Assembly: GCF_031191205.1 (NCBI RefSeq)
Contig: NZ_CP133470.1
Coordinates: forward strand, 1,805,501 to 1,869,500
DNA: 64,000 nt
DNA from: Haemophilus parainfluenzae ATCC 33392
GTDB lineage: Bacteria; Pseudomonadota; Gammaproteobacteria; Enterobacterales; Pasteurellaceae
Direction: 5' to 3'
The first letter of the stretch is position 1; the number at the start of each line of letters is the position of its first letter. Below the pieces are notes generated by a model, which was given only the letters and a program-made list of their open reading frames with translations, made no database searches and was not told the DNA's origin. Made by a program: the position numbers and the translations under genes. This document shows positions 21,122 through 29,228 of the stretch, one piece after another.

Positions 21122-21442
21122 ATGCGTAATCAAACAAAACTTCATCTTCAACAATTACAACTTGCTATGCAAAAACTTGATTTATGGCAAGCCGTTCCAC
21201 CTTCACAAGATGCTTTTTTAAGTGAAGAGCCTTTTGCTATTGATACCATGTCACCAGAAGAATGGTTGCAATGGATTTTTATTCCAAGAATGTTTGCCTT
21301 ACTTGAAAGTGGCGCTGAATTACCCTCAAAAATTGCGGTGTCGCCTTATTTAGAGGAAGCGTTTAAAGAAGCAGAAGAAGATTTTTTAGTTGAATTATTA
21401 ACACCGTTACGTGAATTAGAAGCCTTATTACAAAATCAATAA
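21122..21442 (+). CDS. yqcC: YqcC family protein
   Basis: A small (106 residues) acidic helical protein of the YqcC/DUF446 family: QLQLAMQKLDLWQAVPPSQDAF, then MSPEEWLQWIFIPRM and an acidic C-terminus. Function unknown. In gammaproteobacteria it is regularly found directly before truC, as here, where its stop abuts the truC ATG with no gap. Confidence 0.85.
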   Translation: MRNQTKLHLQQLQLAMQKLDLWQAVPPSQDAFLSEEPFAIDTMSPEEWLQWIFIPRMFALLESGAELPSKIAVSPYLEEAFKEAEEDFLVELLTPLRELEALLQNQ

Positions 21443-22159
21443 ATGTTAGAGATCTTATATCAAGACGAATATCTTGTCGCCGTTAATAAGCCTGCAGGTA
21501 TGTTGGTACATCGTAGTTGGCTTGATACTCATGAAACGCAATTTGTGATGCAAACCTTGCGCGATCAAATCGGGCAGCATGTTTTTCCTATTCATCGATT
21601 AGATCGTCCCACATCAGGTGTTTTGCTGTTTGCTTTAAATAGTGAAATAGCGAATTTAATGTGTCAGCAATTTGAACAGAAAACGGTGCAAAAATCTTAT
21701 TTAGCGATTGTGCGAGGGTATTTGCAAGGAAAAGGGCAGATTGATTATCCTCTTAAAATCCAATTAGATAAGATTGCAGATAAGTTTGCACAAGAAGACA
21801 AAGCCCCTCAAGAGGCGGTAACGGATTATGAAGGCTTAAACATTGTGGAAATGCCTTATGCGGTAGGGCGTTATCAAACCACGAGATATTCCTTGGTGAA
21901 GCTCATTCCTCAAACAGGCAGGAAACATCAGTTACGACGTCACATGAAGCATATCTTTCATCCTATTTTAGGGGATACACAATATGGTGATTTGCATCAA
22001 AATCGTGCATTGACGGAACATTCAGGCTGTCAGCGTTTATTTTTACATGCAGATACACTTATTTTTGAGCATCCTATCCATTCAACAAAATTTGAAATTA
22101 AAGCTAATTTAGATGAGCAATGGATGAAAGTGATGGAATTATTTAATTGGTCTATTTAA
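21443..22159 (+). CDS. truC: tRNA pseudouridine(65) synthase
   Basis: RluA-family pseudouridine synthase of 238 residues modifying U65 in tRNA. The catalytic aspartate is in [13 protein letters not shown] near residue 52; [14 protein letters not shown] and LGDTQYGD are conserved. No S4 domain is present, as expected for TruC. It starts right after the yqcC stop and is followed 22 bases on by a yoaH-type gene. Confidence 0.93.
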   Translation: MLEILYQDEYLVAVNKPAGMLVHRSWLDTHETQFVMQTLRDQIGQHVFPIHRLDRPTSGVLLFALNSEIANLMCQQFEQKTVQKSYLAIVRGYLQGKGQIDYPLKIQLDKIADKFAQEDKAPQEAVTDYEGLNIVEMPYAVGRYQTTRYSLVKLIPQTGRKHQLRRHMKHIFHPILGDTQYGDLHQNRALTEHSGCQRLFLHADTLIFEHPIHSTKFEIKANLDEQWMKVMELFNWSI

Positions 22160-22181
22160 CGAGAAAAAAACGAGAAAAATC

Positions 22182-22346
22182 ATGTTAGATATTAATTTAA
22201 CCCACGAACAGCAACAAAAAGCAGTAGAGCAAATTCAGGAATTAATGGCACAAGGAATGAGCAGCGGTGAGGCCATTCAAATTGTGGCAAAAGCATTGCG
22301 TGAAATTCATCAAAAAGGTGAGAAAGAGGCTTCTGATAGTAAATAA
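22182..22346 (+). CDS. UPF0181 (YoaH-like) small protein
   Basis: A 54-residue ORF starting [18 protein letters not shown] and continuing [20 protein letters not shown], which is the UPF0181/YoaH pattern. The ATG has CGAGAAAAA upstream. The C-terminus is charged ([12 protein letters not shown]). Function unknown. Downstream of truC and upstream of cspD, an order I recall from H. influenzae. Confidence 0.88.
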   Translation: MLDINLTHEQQQKAVEQIQELMAQGMSSGEAIQIVAKALREIHQKGEKEASDSK

Positions 22347-22428
22347 TAAAAATTTTTGTGATCAATGTATCATTTTTAAAGTTTCCTTGTTGCATAAAAA
22401 AATAAAATGTTTGAATATATTTCCAATT

Positions 22429-22468
22429 GAGGTGATAAGGCATGAGTCTTATTGTTTTTAAGTATTAA
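22429..22468 (+). promoter_or_regulatory. Possible 8-codon leader ORF with strong ribosome site before cspD
   Basis: GAGGTGAT (22429-22436) is an almost full anti-16S match and sits five bases before an ATG at 22442. That ATG opens the short frame MSLIVFKY-stop, ending 24 bases before the cspD ATG. The strength of the site contrasts with the modest AGAGG before cspD. Inference only. Confidence 0.35.
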
Positions 22469-22492
22469 GGGCGAAGCCTATAGAGGTCTACT

Positions 22493-22702
22493 ATGGAAAT
22501 TGGTGTAGTAAAATGGTTTAATAACGCAAAAGGATTTGGGTTTATTTCTGCAGAAGGCGTGGATACAGACATCTTTGCACATTATTCAGCAATTGAAATG
22601 GATGGTTACCGTTCATTAAAAGCGGGGCAGCGTGTACAGTTTGAAGTGATTCACGGCGACAAAGGATCTCACGCCACAAAAATTATTCCGATTGCGGAAT
22701 AG
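22493..22702 (+). CDS. cspD: Cold-shock domain protein CspD
   Basis: A 69-residue single-domain OB-fold protein with both RNA-binding motifs: KGFGFISAEG (RNP1) and DIFAHYSAI (RNP2). The sequence MEIGVVKWFNNAKGFGFI resembles CspD, a stationary-phase inhibitor of DNA replication in E. coli, more than CspA. It ends before a strong hairpin terminator. Confidence 0.92.
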   Translation: MEIGVVKWFNNAKGFGFISAEGVDTDIFAHYSAIEMDGYRSLKAGQRVQFEVIHGDKGSHATKIIPIAE

Positions 22703-22748
22703 GCGAAACGCTAAAACGTTTCAAAATCTTCTCTATTTAGCATAATCA

Positions 22749-22778
22749 AAAGCCAAGGTTTCGGCCTTGGCTTTTTTT
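22749..22778. terminator. Hairpin terminator after cspD and matP
   Basis: AAAGCCAAGG and CCTTGGCTTT form a 10-bp stem followed by T7. It lies between the converging cspD and matP genes and can serve both. Confidence 0.85.
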
Positions 22779-22782
22779 CATC

Positions 22783-23232
22783 TTATTTATTGAGTAAGTT
22801 TTTCAACCCAGCTTTCATCGCTGTCATTTGGCTTTCATATAATGCTTTGCTTTCACGTTCATCAATCATATAAGTGATGGTTTCAGAAAGCGTCATTTTC
22901 ATTTTTCTTGAATATTTAGACAAACGAAGCCAAACGCCATATTCTAAATCAATAGATTTTTTCTTCGTTGATTGTTTTTCTGCATTAAAAAAGCGTTTAC
23001 GTCTTGCACGAATAGCCTGATCAAGCTTAATAGGTAAATCAAGAGAAAGGTGATTTTTAATCCATTCCTCGATTTTTTCAGGATAATTCTGACATTCTAT
23101 TAATTCTTGAACTTTGCTTTCTTCTAAGCTTTTTTCTTCGTAACGGGTAATTTTTTCCCCTTCGCGATGTTTACGAATGAGATAAATCCATTTCCAGTTT
23201 GCTTCTTGGTTTTCTAATTTTTGATATTTCAT
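22783..23232 (-). CDS. matP: Macrodomain Ter protein MatP
   Basis: A 149-residue DNA-binding protein that organises the replication terminus and binds matS sites. It matches E. coli MatP along its length: MKYQKLEN, WKWIYLIRKHREGE, then IRARRKRFFNAEKQ and KKSIDLEYGVWLRL, which form the ribbon-helix-helix core. The order matP-lonH-fabA is the same as in E. coli, supporting the call. A near-matS sequence lies 20 bases upstream of the start. Confidence 0.95.
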   Translation of the reverse strand: MKYQKLENQEANWKWIYLIRKHREGEKITRYEEKSLEESKVQELIECQNYPEKIEEWIKNHLSLDLPIKLDQAIRARRKRFFNAEKQSTKKKSIDLEYGVWLRLSKYSRKMKMTLSETITYMIDERESKALYESQMTAMKAGLKNLLNK

Positions 23233-23251
23233 CGTTTTATTATGCTTTTTA

Positions 23252-23264
23252 GTGACGTGGTAAC
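23252..23264. promoter_or_regulatory. matS-like site in the matP promoter
   Basis: GTGACGTGGTAAC matches 11 of 13 positions of the E. coli matS consensus GTGACRNYGTCAC. It is just upstream of matP and could be an autoregulatory or terminus site. Weak: two mismatches and only one copy seen. Confidence 0.3.
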
Positions 23265-23376
23265 CTCATAAATATACTCTGTTTAAATAAATTTTTCCAG
23301 TAGATTTTTATAACGGATTTTCACTCAGGGTGAAGTGTGCGATAATACCGCCAATTTAATTAAAGCGAGATATGTC

Positions 23377-25137
23377 GTGACTTCAACATCTTCAGAACAA
23401 GCCTTAAATTGGCAAGCCTTACAACCAGAATTATCGATTACTGAACTTTCAGCTGAAAAGGCTGATTTTTGGTCATTACAAAAACATGCCACAAAAGCGA
23501 TTTCTTTATTCTTAAAACAACCTCGTCGTTCTTTGTTGGTTTTAAAAGCAGATGATCAAGCAGAATATGCCGATTTATTAGCAGAACATATTCGCCAAAA
23601 ACAGCCAAAAGAGCGGTCAGTTTTTGGGGTGAATTATGTGGTTGAGCAGGGGGATTATTTTTCTTTCCCTCGTATTTATACCGAGCCTGCTCAATCACCA
23701 GCAGATAATTTTGCCGCACAAGGTGATGTGTTGAAGGCATTACACGCTGATCAATTTAGTCTTTTTGGTAGTGTACGCGTTCATCCAAGTTCGCAAGATA
23801 TTTTGCTTACGCCAGGTTTAGTGCATCAAGCCAATGGGGGCGTTTTGATTTTAAGTGCAGCAACGATGCTAAGCCAGTTTGATTTATGGCAACGCTTAAA
23901 ACATATTTTGCAAACGCAAACTTTTGATTGGTATTCAGCCCATCCATTTAAAACCTTGCCTTGTGATATTCCAAGTTATCCACTCAATTTAAAAGTGGTG
24001 ATTTTAGGCAATCGCACTGAAATTGCGACCTTAGGTGAGTTAGAAGAAGATCTTTACAGCTTGGCTGATTACGCGGAAATTGAAAGCTATTATTCTGTTG
24101 CACAACCGAAAGCACAAGAAAATTGGGCCAATTATGTGTTGGCATTAGCCTCAAAATATGAGCTTGATTTAGATTTAACCGCATTAAATAAACTCTATCA
24201 GTTACTGGTGCGTGAGAGTGAAGATCGCTTTTTAATTAACATTTCACCATTAAAAACAACAGAAATGTTACTCAATGCTGCGACGTTGTCACAAAAACAA
24301 ACCTTAAGTGCGGTTGATTTTGAGCAAGCTTTTAAACAAAAGAATGAACAGCATGGTTTTTTACGTGAACGCACTTATGCAGATATTCTCAATGAACAAA
24401 TTTATGTGGAAACCAATGGTGAAATTGTTGGGCAGATTAATGGCTTGTCTGTGATTGAATATCCAGGCACACCGGTTTGTTTTGGTGAACCTTCTCGCAT
24501 CAGCTGTTTAGTGCAGTTTGGTGATGGTGAAGTCGTGGATGTGGAGCGTAAAAACGAATTAGCGGGCAACCTCCACGGGAAAGGTATGATGATTTCTGAA
24601 GCATGCTTGGCAAGTATCTTAGAGTTGCCATCACAGTTACCATTTTCTGCTTCTTTAGTATTTGAGCAGTCTTATGGTGAAATTGATGGTGACAGTGCGT
24701 CTCTAGCTATTTTCTCCGTATTAGTCAGCGCGTTATCTGATTTGCCATTGCCACAAAATATTGCCATTACCGGTACCATTGACCAATTTGGTTTGGTGCA
24801 CGCAGTAGGCGGAGTGAATGACAAAATTGAAGGCTTTTTCACTATTTGCCAACGTCGTGGTTTAACGGGTAAACAAGGTGTGATTATTCCTGCAACAACA
24901 ATTCAGCAATTAAGTTTATCTGACGAAGTGGTTGAGGCGGTGAAAAATGAGCAGTTCTTTATCTATCAAGTCGAGGATATTTATCAAACAGCCAAAATCC
25001 TATTTGACCGCGATTTATTGGAAGAGAAAGAAGAATATGCGAAGGGCAAAGAGCCTATTGCACGTTTAATTCAAAATCGAATTGCTTTTCGTTCGGAAAC
25101 GCCGAAAAAAAACTGGTTAGATTTCTTTAAATCTTAA
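23377..25137 (+). CDS. lonH: Lon-like protease LonH (YcbZ family)
   Basis: Serine-lysine protease of 586 residues. The C-terminal proteolytic domain is clear: GEIDGDSAS (catalytic Ser near residue 440) and VGGVNDKIEGFF (catalytic Lys). GEPSRISCLVQFGDGE and HGKGMMISEACL are family segments. No classical P-loop is visible in the N-terminal half, so this is the degenerate LonB/YcbZ type. I chose GTG at 23377; another in-frame GTG at 23335 would add 14 residues, but TGCGATAAT at 23338-23346 looks like an extended -10, placing the earlier GTG outside the transcript. Confidence 0.9.
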   Translation: MTSTSSEQALNWQALQPELSITELSAEKADFWSLQKHATKAISLFLKQPRRSLLVLKADDQAEYADLLAEHIRQKQPKERSVFGVNYVVEQGDYFSFPRIYTEPAQSPADNFAAQGDVLKALHADQFSLFGSVRVHPSSQDILLTPGLVHQANGGVLILSAATMLSQFDLWQRLKHILQTQTFDWYSAHPFKTLPCDIPSYPLNLKVVILGNRTEIATLGELEEDLYSLADYAEIESYYSVAQPKAQENWANYVLALASKYELDLDLTALNKLYQLLVRESEDRFLINISPLKTTEMLLNAATLSQKQTLSAVDFEQAFKQKNEQHGFLRERTYADILNEQIYVETNGEIVGQINGLSVIEYPGTPVCFGEPSRISCLVQFGDGEVVDVERKNELAGNLHGKGMMISEACLASILELPSQLPFSASLVFEQSYGEIDGDSASLAIFSVLVSALSDLPLPQNIAITGTIDQFGLVHAVGGVNDKIEGFFTICQRRGLTGKQGVIIPATTIQQLSLSDEVVEAVKNEQFFIYQVEDIYQTAKILFDRDLLEEKEEYAKGKEPIARLIQNRIAFRSETPKKNWLDFFKS

Positions 25138-25144
25138 TTTCTTT

Positions 25145-25174
25145 AAAGCGAACCTTGAGTTCGCTTTTCTTTTA
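25145..25174 (+). terminator. Terminator after lonH
   Basis: AAAGCGAAC and GTTCGCTTT form a 9-bp stem followed by a T-rich tail immediately after the lonH stop. Confidence 0.75.
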
Positions 25175-25205
25175 TGTGAATTTTACTGACTGATCCGACA
25201 AGTTG

Positions 25206-25253
25206 AGCTAACAAGTGTTCGCTGTTTACATTTCTTATAAATCCCCATAGAAT
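25206..25253 (+). promoter_or_regulatory. FabR-type operator and promoter of fabA
   Basis: AGCTAACAAGTGTTCGCT at 25206-25223 is a palindrome (AGC-n-AACA-nn-TGTT-n-GCT) of the kind bound by FabR, the repressor of unsaturated fatty acid genes. Two bases on, TTTACA (25225-25230) and TAGAAT (25248-25253), 17 bp apart, form a plausible sigma-70 promoter. The site would therefore block the -35 region. FabR itself is not in the window. Confidence 0.7.
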
Positions 25254-25305
25254 CTGCACTTATTGTTTGTAACCAAGCAAAACTATATATACAAGGAAAT
25301 AAAAA

Positions 25306-25839
25306 ATGGAAAACACCTGTACACCCAACATCAAAAGCAGCTACACTTATGAAGATTTATTAGCTTCTGGTCGTGGTGAATTATTTGGTAAAGAAGGCCC
25401 GCAACTTCCAGCACCAACCATGTTGATGATGGATCGCATTGTAAAAATGACCGAAGACGGCGGTGCGTTTGGTAAAGGGTATATTGAAGCGGAATTAGAT
25501 ATTCATCCAGATTTACCGTTTTTTGGTTGTCACTTTATTGGTGACCCAGTTATGCCAGGATGCTTAGGCTTAGATGCGATGTGGCAATTAGTCGGTTTCT
25601 TCCTTGGCTGGGTAGGCGGTAAAGGTAAAGGCCGTGCATTAGGCGTAGGTGAAGTGAAATTTACCGGACAAATCTTACCATCCGCGAAAAAAGTGATTTA
25701 TCGCATTAATATGAAACGTGTGATTAATCGCAAATTAGTAATGGGAATGGCTGACGGTGAAGTGGAAGTAGATGGACGTGTTATCTACACTGCAACCGAT
25801 TTAAAAGTTGGCTTATTCCAAGATACATCAAGTTTCTAA
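25306..25839 (+). CDS. fabA: 3-hydroxydecanoyl-ACP dehydratase/isomerase
   Basis: Type II fatty acid synthesis enzyme that dehydrates 3-hydroxydecanoyl-ACP and isomerises trans-2 to cis-3 decenoyl-ACP, the entry to unsaturated fatty acids. The active-site histidine is in [20 protein letters not shown] (His near 76) with the aspartate in LGLDAMWQ. The 177 residues are a full-length hot-dog-fold FabA. CAAGGAAAT precedes the ATG, and a FabR-type palindrome overlaps the promoter. Confidence 0.97.
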   Translation: MENTCTPNIKSSYTYEDLLASGRGELFGKEGPQLPAPTMLMMDRIVKMTEDGGAFGKGYIEAELDIHPDLPFFGCHFIGDPVMPGCLGLDAMWQLVGFFLGWVGGKGKGRALGVGEVKFTGQILPSAKKVIYRINMKRVINRKLVMGMADGEVEVDGRVIYTATDLKVGLFQDTSSF

Positions 25840-25868
25840 TTTAAATAAACACAACATCATAAAAAAGA

Positions 25869-25896
25869 TAGCCCGATTCATTCGGGCTTTTCTTTT
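25869..25896. terminator. Terminator between fabA and ybaK
   Basis: AGCCCGA and TCGGGCT form a short GC-rich stem followed by T-rich sequence, between converging genes. Confidence 0.75.
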
Positions 25897-25897
25897 T

Positions 25898-26377
25898 CTA
25901 TTCTTCGTCAATGATATCGACAAATTCGGCATTTAATAATTTAGCCAAATCTTGTGGGGCCAATTCGACGCTTAATCCACGTTTTCCACCAGAAACAAAA
26001 ATCGTATCAAACTCAAGTGCGGTCGAATTTATCACTGTTTTTACACGTTTTTTTTGACCTAATGGACTAATGCCACCGACTAAATATCCCGTGCTTTTTT
26101 GTGCCGCATCTTTATCGGCCATTTCAACTTTTTTTACACCAATTGATTTTGCCGCTTTCTTTAAACTCAACATATTTGCTGTGGAAAGCACAAAACACGC
26201 TAATTTTTTCTGATCACCATTTTCAGCGACTAAAAGTGTTTTAAAGGATTGGTGCGGATCAAGCCCAAGTTTTTCAGCGGCTTCATCACCAAAATGCGTA
26301 TTGTTAGGGTCATGATCATAGGTATGGAGAGTAAAAGGAATTTTATTTTTCTTTAGTAAATCAATTGCCGGTGTCAT
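25898..26377 (-). CDS. ybaK: Cys-tRNA(Pro)/Cys-tRNA(Cys) deacylase YbaK
   Basis: A trans-editing hydrolase of 159 residues that clears cysteine from tRNA-Pro. Family landmarks are [55 protein letters not shown] (substrate-binding Lys and GGISP loop) and [13 protein letters not shown]. Start preceded by AGGAAATC. Converges with fabA at a hairpin. The H. influenzae enzyme is the biochemical reference for this family. Confidence 0.95.
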   Translation of the reverse strand: MTPAIDLLKKNKIPFTLHTYDHDPNNTHFGDEAAEKLGLDPHQSFKTLLVAENGDQKKLACFVLSTANMLSLKKAAKSIGVKKVEMADKDAAQKSTGYLVGGISPLGQKKRVKTVINSTALEFDTIFVSGGKRGLSVELAPQDLAKLLNAEFVDIIDEE

Positions 26378-26453
26378 CTGATTTCCTTATGTATTTATAC
26401 GTCTTTTTTCTGTAGAATAAATCGGTTCAGAACATTTTACAGCGGAGAGAAAA

Positions 26454-27407
26454 ATGGACGCAAGCCTAAATATTGCTATTGCAGCAGAATTTGATCTATG
26501 TGAAAAAATTGCCGAAGCCCTTGAACAAAGTGAGCTTGATGTAGGCAAGGTTTCAATTGTAGAAATTTATCCTTTTGAAGAAGAGCAAGCGGTACGTTTT
26601 CGCAATAAAGCGGTTGCTCAATTAGCCACTGATGAGACTGAGTGGGACAGCGTTAATTATCTTTTCTTCGCAGGCCAAATTGACCAAGCGCCTCTATTAG
26701 CTCAAGCTGCAGAAAGTGGCTGTGTGGTGATTGATTTAAAAGGGATTTGCTCTGCATTGTCTGATGTACCTGTCGTAGTTCCTACAATTAATGAAGAAAA
26801 TCTGACTGAATTAAGACAACGTAACATTGTGAGTCTGCCTGATCCGCAAGTGAGTCAATTAGCCTTATCTCTACTACCAATTATTCAACAAACAAATTTA
26901 ACTCAAGTCTTTGCGACGTCACTTTTACCCGCTTCTTATACGGATGGTGAAGCCGTGAATAAACTTGCGGGACAAACCGCTCGTTTACTGAATGGTATGC
27001 CATTAGAAGAAGGTGAAACCCGTTTTGCCTTTGATGTTTTTCCACAACAAGCGGCAAATTTAAATCTGCAATTACAAAAAATCTTCCCACAGTTAGACAA
27101 TGTGATTTTCCATCAAATTCAAGTGCCTGTCTTCTACGGCATGGCACAAAAAGTGACCGCACTTTCAGATTATGAATTTGATTTCCAACCACAACAAAGC
27201 GAATTAATTGAATTACACGATAGCCTTGTTACCCCCGTGATTAACGGTGAAAACGAAAACGGTGAAGAAAGCGTCAAATTGCATCTTAGCCAACAAAGTG
27301 CGGTTGAAAATAGCATTGAATTTTGGACGGTTGCCGATGAACAACGTTTCAATATCGCCTTATTAGGTGTGAAATTACTTGAGTCGATTTATCACCAAGG
27401 TTATTAA
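26454..27407 (+). CDS. usg: USG-1-type aspartate-semialdehyde-dehydrogenase-like protein
   Basis: A 317-residue homologue of aspartate-semialdehyde dehydrogenase of the USG-1 group, with the Rossmann-like start SLNIAIAAEFDLCEKIAEAL and segments YLFFAGQ, AESGCVVIDLKG and VFYGMAQKV. The catalytic cysteine expected in the GNC-type segment of the true enzyme is absent: the matching stretch reads TNLTQVFATSLLPAS. It is therefore probably not a dehydrogenase. Followed 15 bases on by a purine permease gene, so probably co-transcribed. Confidence 0.82.
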   Translation: MDASLNIAIAAEFDLCEKIAEALEQSELDVGKVSIVEIYPFEEEQAVRFRNKAVAQLATDETEWDSVNYLFFAGQIDQAPLLAQAAESGCVVIDLKGICSALSDVPVVVPTINEENLTELRQRNIVSLPDPQVSQLALSLLPIIQQTNLTQVFATSLLPASYTDGEAVNKLAGQTARLLNGMPLEEGETRFAFDVFPQQAANLNLQLQKIFPQLDNVIFHQIQVPVFYGMAQKVTALSDYEFDFQPQQSELIELHDSLVTPVINGENENGEESVKLHLSQQSAVENSIEFWTVADEQRFNIALLGVKLLESIYHQGY

Positions 27408-27422
27408 GTTAAGGGGAAGACT

Positions 27423-28730
27423 ATGCAACAATCTTTACTTGAACGCCTTTTTTCGATTAAAGAAAAGGGCAGTACCACTAAAACCGAAATTATTGCCGGT
27501 ATTACCACCTTCTTTACCATGGTGTATATTGTGTTTGTGAACCCATCCGTATTAGGTGATGCGGGAATGGATAAGCAAGTTGTTTTTGTGACCACTTGTT
27601 TAATTGCCGCACTCGGCACCATTGCGATGGGATTATTCAGTAATTTACCTATCGCCCTTGCGCCAGCTATGGGACTCAATGCGTTCTTTGCTTATGTAGT
27701 CGTTGGTAAGCTTGGTTATTCTTGGGAAGTAGGCATGGGCACCATTTTCTGGGGTTCGATTGGTTTATTTGTTCTCACCCTATTCCAAATCCGTTATTGG
27801 TTAATGGCCTCGATTCCGCTTTCACTGCGCGTGGGAATCGGCGCAGGTATCGGCTTTTTTATTGCCTTAATTGGCTTTAAAAATATGGGGTTGGTTGTAG
27901 CAAATCCTGCAACCTTAGTGGCATTAGGCAATTTACATGATCCGAAAATTCTACTTGGAGTATTAGGTTTCTTCATTATCGTAGTTTTAGCGGCTCGTAA
28001 TATTTTCTCTGGTGTTTTAATTTCTATCGCGGTAGTAACTGGCTTAGCGCTTTTAATTGATGACCAAGTTACTTTCCATGGCATTGTTTCTATGCCACCA
28101 AGCTTAGGTGCAGTTGTGGGTAAAGTGGATATTGCTGGTGCTTTAGATACGGCTTTGCTAGGCATTATTTTCTCTTTCCTTTTAGTAAATCTATTTGACT
28201 CATCAGGTACGTTATTAGGTGTAACTGATAAAGCAGGTTTCAGCGATGAAAAAGGTCGTTTTCCAAAAATGAAACAAGCTCTTTATGTAGATAGCGTGAG
28301 TGCGGTAGTAGGTTCTTATATTGGAACATCCGCTATTAGTACCTATATCGAAAGTGGTGCAGGGGTTTCAGTCGGTGGTAGAACAGGTTTAACAGCAGTA
28401 ACAGTTGGTATTTTATTCTTACTCACCATTTTCTTTTCACCATTAGCGAGTGTGGTACCGACTTATGCAACCGCAGGAGCATTAGTCTATGTAGGGATTT
28501 TAATGGCATCTAGTCTTATTCGTGTACACTGGGATGATTTAACCGAAGCAACACCTGCCTTTATCACAGCAGCGATGATGCCATTTACTTATTCTATTAC
28601 TGAAGGTATCGCATTTGGCTTTATTAGTTATTGCGTCATGAAGGCCTGTACAGGTAGAATACGAGAGGTCAATGCCCCAGTGTGGGTGGTGTCTTTATTA
28701 TTTGTGGCCAAGTTCGTTTGGGTTGGCTGA
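27423..28730 (+). CDS. AzgA-type guanine/hypoxanthine permease (NCS2)
   Basis: A 435-residue membrane transporter with 12-14 hydrophobic segments of the AzgA/PbuG group. Signatures: KTEIIAGITTFFTMVYIVFVNPSVL at the N-terminus, APAMGLNAFFAY (TM3), and ESGAGVSVGGRTGLTAV (TM10 substrate region). It should import guanine, hypoxanthine or adenine by proton symport. AGGGGAAG precedes the ATG. No purine riboswitch or PurR box was seen in the short space after usg. Confidence 0.92.
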   Translation: MQQSLLERLFSIKEKGSTTKTEIIAGITTFFTMVYIVFVNPSVLGDAGMDKQVVFVTTCLIAALGTIAMGLFSNLPIALAPAMGLNAFFAYVVVGKLGYSWEVGMGTIFWGSIGLFVLTLFQIRYWLMASIPLSLRVGIGAGIGFFIALIGFKNMGLVVANPATLVALGNLHDPKILLGVLGFFIIVVLAARNIFSGVLISIAVVTGLALLIDDQVTFHGIVSMPPSLGAVVGKVDIAGALDTALLGIIFSFLLVNLFDSSGTLLGVTDKAGFSDEKGRFPKMKQALYVDSVSAVVGSYIGTSAISTYIESGAGVSVGGRTGLTAVTVGILFLLTIFFSPLASVVPTYATAGALVYVGILMASSLIRVHWDDLTEATPAFITAAMMPFTYSITEGIAFGFISYCVMKACTGRIREVNAPVWVVSLLFVAKFVWVG

Positions 28731-28791
28731 TTTCATAAAGGCGTAATTTATTACGCCTTCATTTTTATAGCATTGTAACAAGGAGTGCGTC

Positions 28792-29148
28792 ATGCAAAAT
28801 ATTCTTTTTATCGTCAATGATTCCACATATAGCGGAGAAAAAACCTTCAACGCTGTTCGTTTCGCCATCAATATGAAAGAAGAGCACAGCAAGGATGTGA
28901 ATATTAAATTGTTCTGCTTTTCTGATGCGATTTTATGCGGTATTGCGGGGCAAAACCCAAATGAAGGTTTCAATATCCAACAACTTATCGACATTTTAGC
29001 GGCACAAGGTGCTGAAATTAAATTATGCACCAGCTGCGTAAAAGCACGTGGTTTATTAGATGCTAAATTAATTGACGGCGTGACCCTTGGTACTTTAGAT
29101 GATGTTTCAGAATGGACATTATGGGCGGATAAAGTTTTAACGTTCTAA
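28792..29148 (+). CDS. DsrE/YchN-family sulfur-relay-like protein
   Basis: A 118-residue DsrE-fold protein: MQNILFIVNDSTYSGEKTFNAVRFA, then KLFCFSDAILCGIAGQNP, and a conserved cysteine segment KLCTSCVKARGLL. Members form hexamers, and some carry sulfur on the second-region cysteine. The YchN-like length and the Cys-x-x-Cys favour that subgroup. Preceded by AAGGAG. Single gene, ending at a bidirectional hairpin shared with hsdR. Confidence 0.85.
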   Translation: MQNILFIVNDSTYSGEKTFNAVRFAINMKEEHSKDVNIKLFCFSDAILCGIAGQNPNEGFNIQQLIDILAAQGAEIKLCTSCVKARGLLDAKLIDGVTLGTLDDVSEWTLWADKVLTF

Positions 29149-29170
29149 TTTCTGATAAAACTGACAAAAT

Positions 29171-29202
29171 AAAAAGGTGCAATCATATAGAGTGCACCTT
29201 TT
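29171..29202. terminator. Bidirectional terminator between the DsrE gene and hsdR
   Basis: AAAAGGTGCA and TGCACCTTTT form a perfect 10-bp stem with A/T runs outside, between converging genes. It marks one border of the restriction locus. Confidence 0.85.
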
Positions 29203-29228
29203 AAATTCTATATAGTTGGTTTAAGTTT

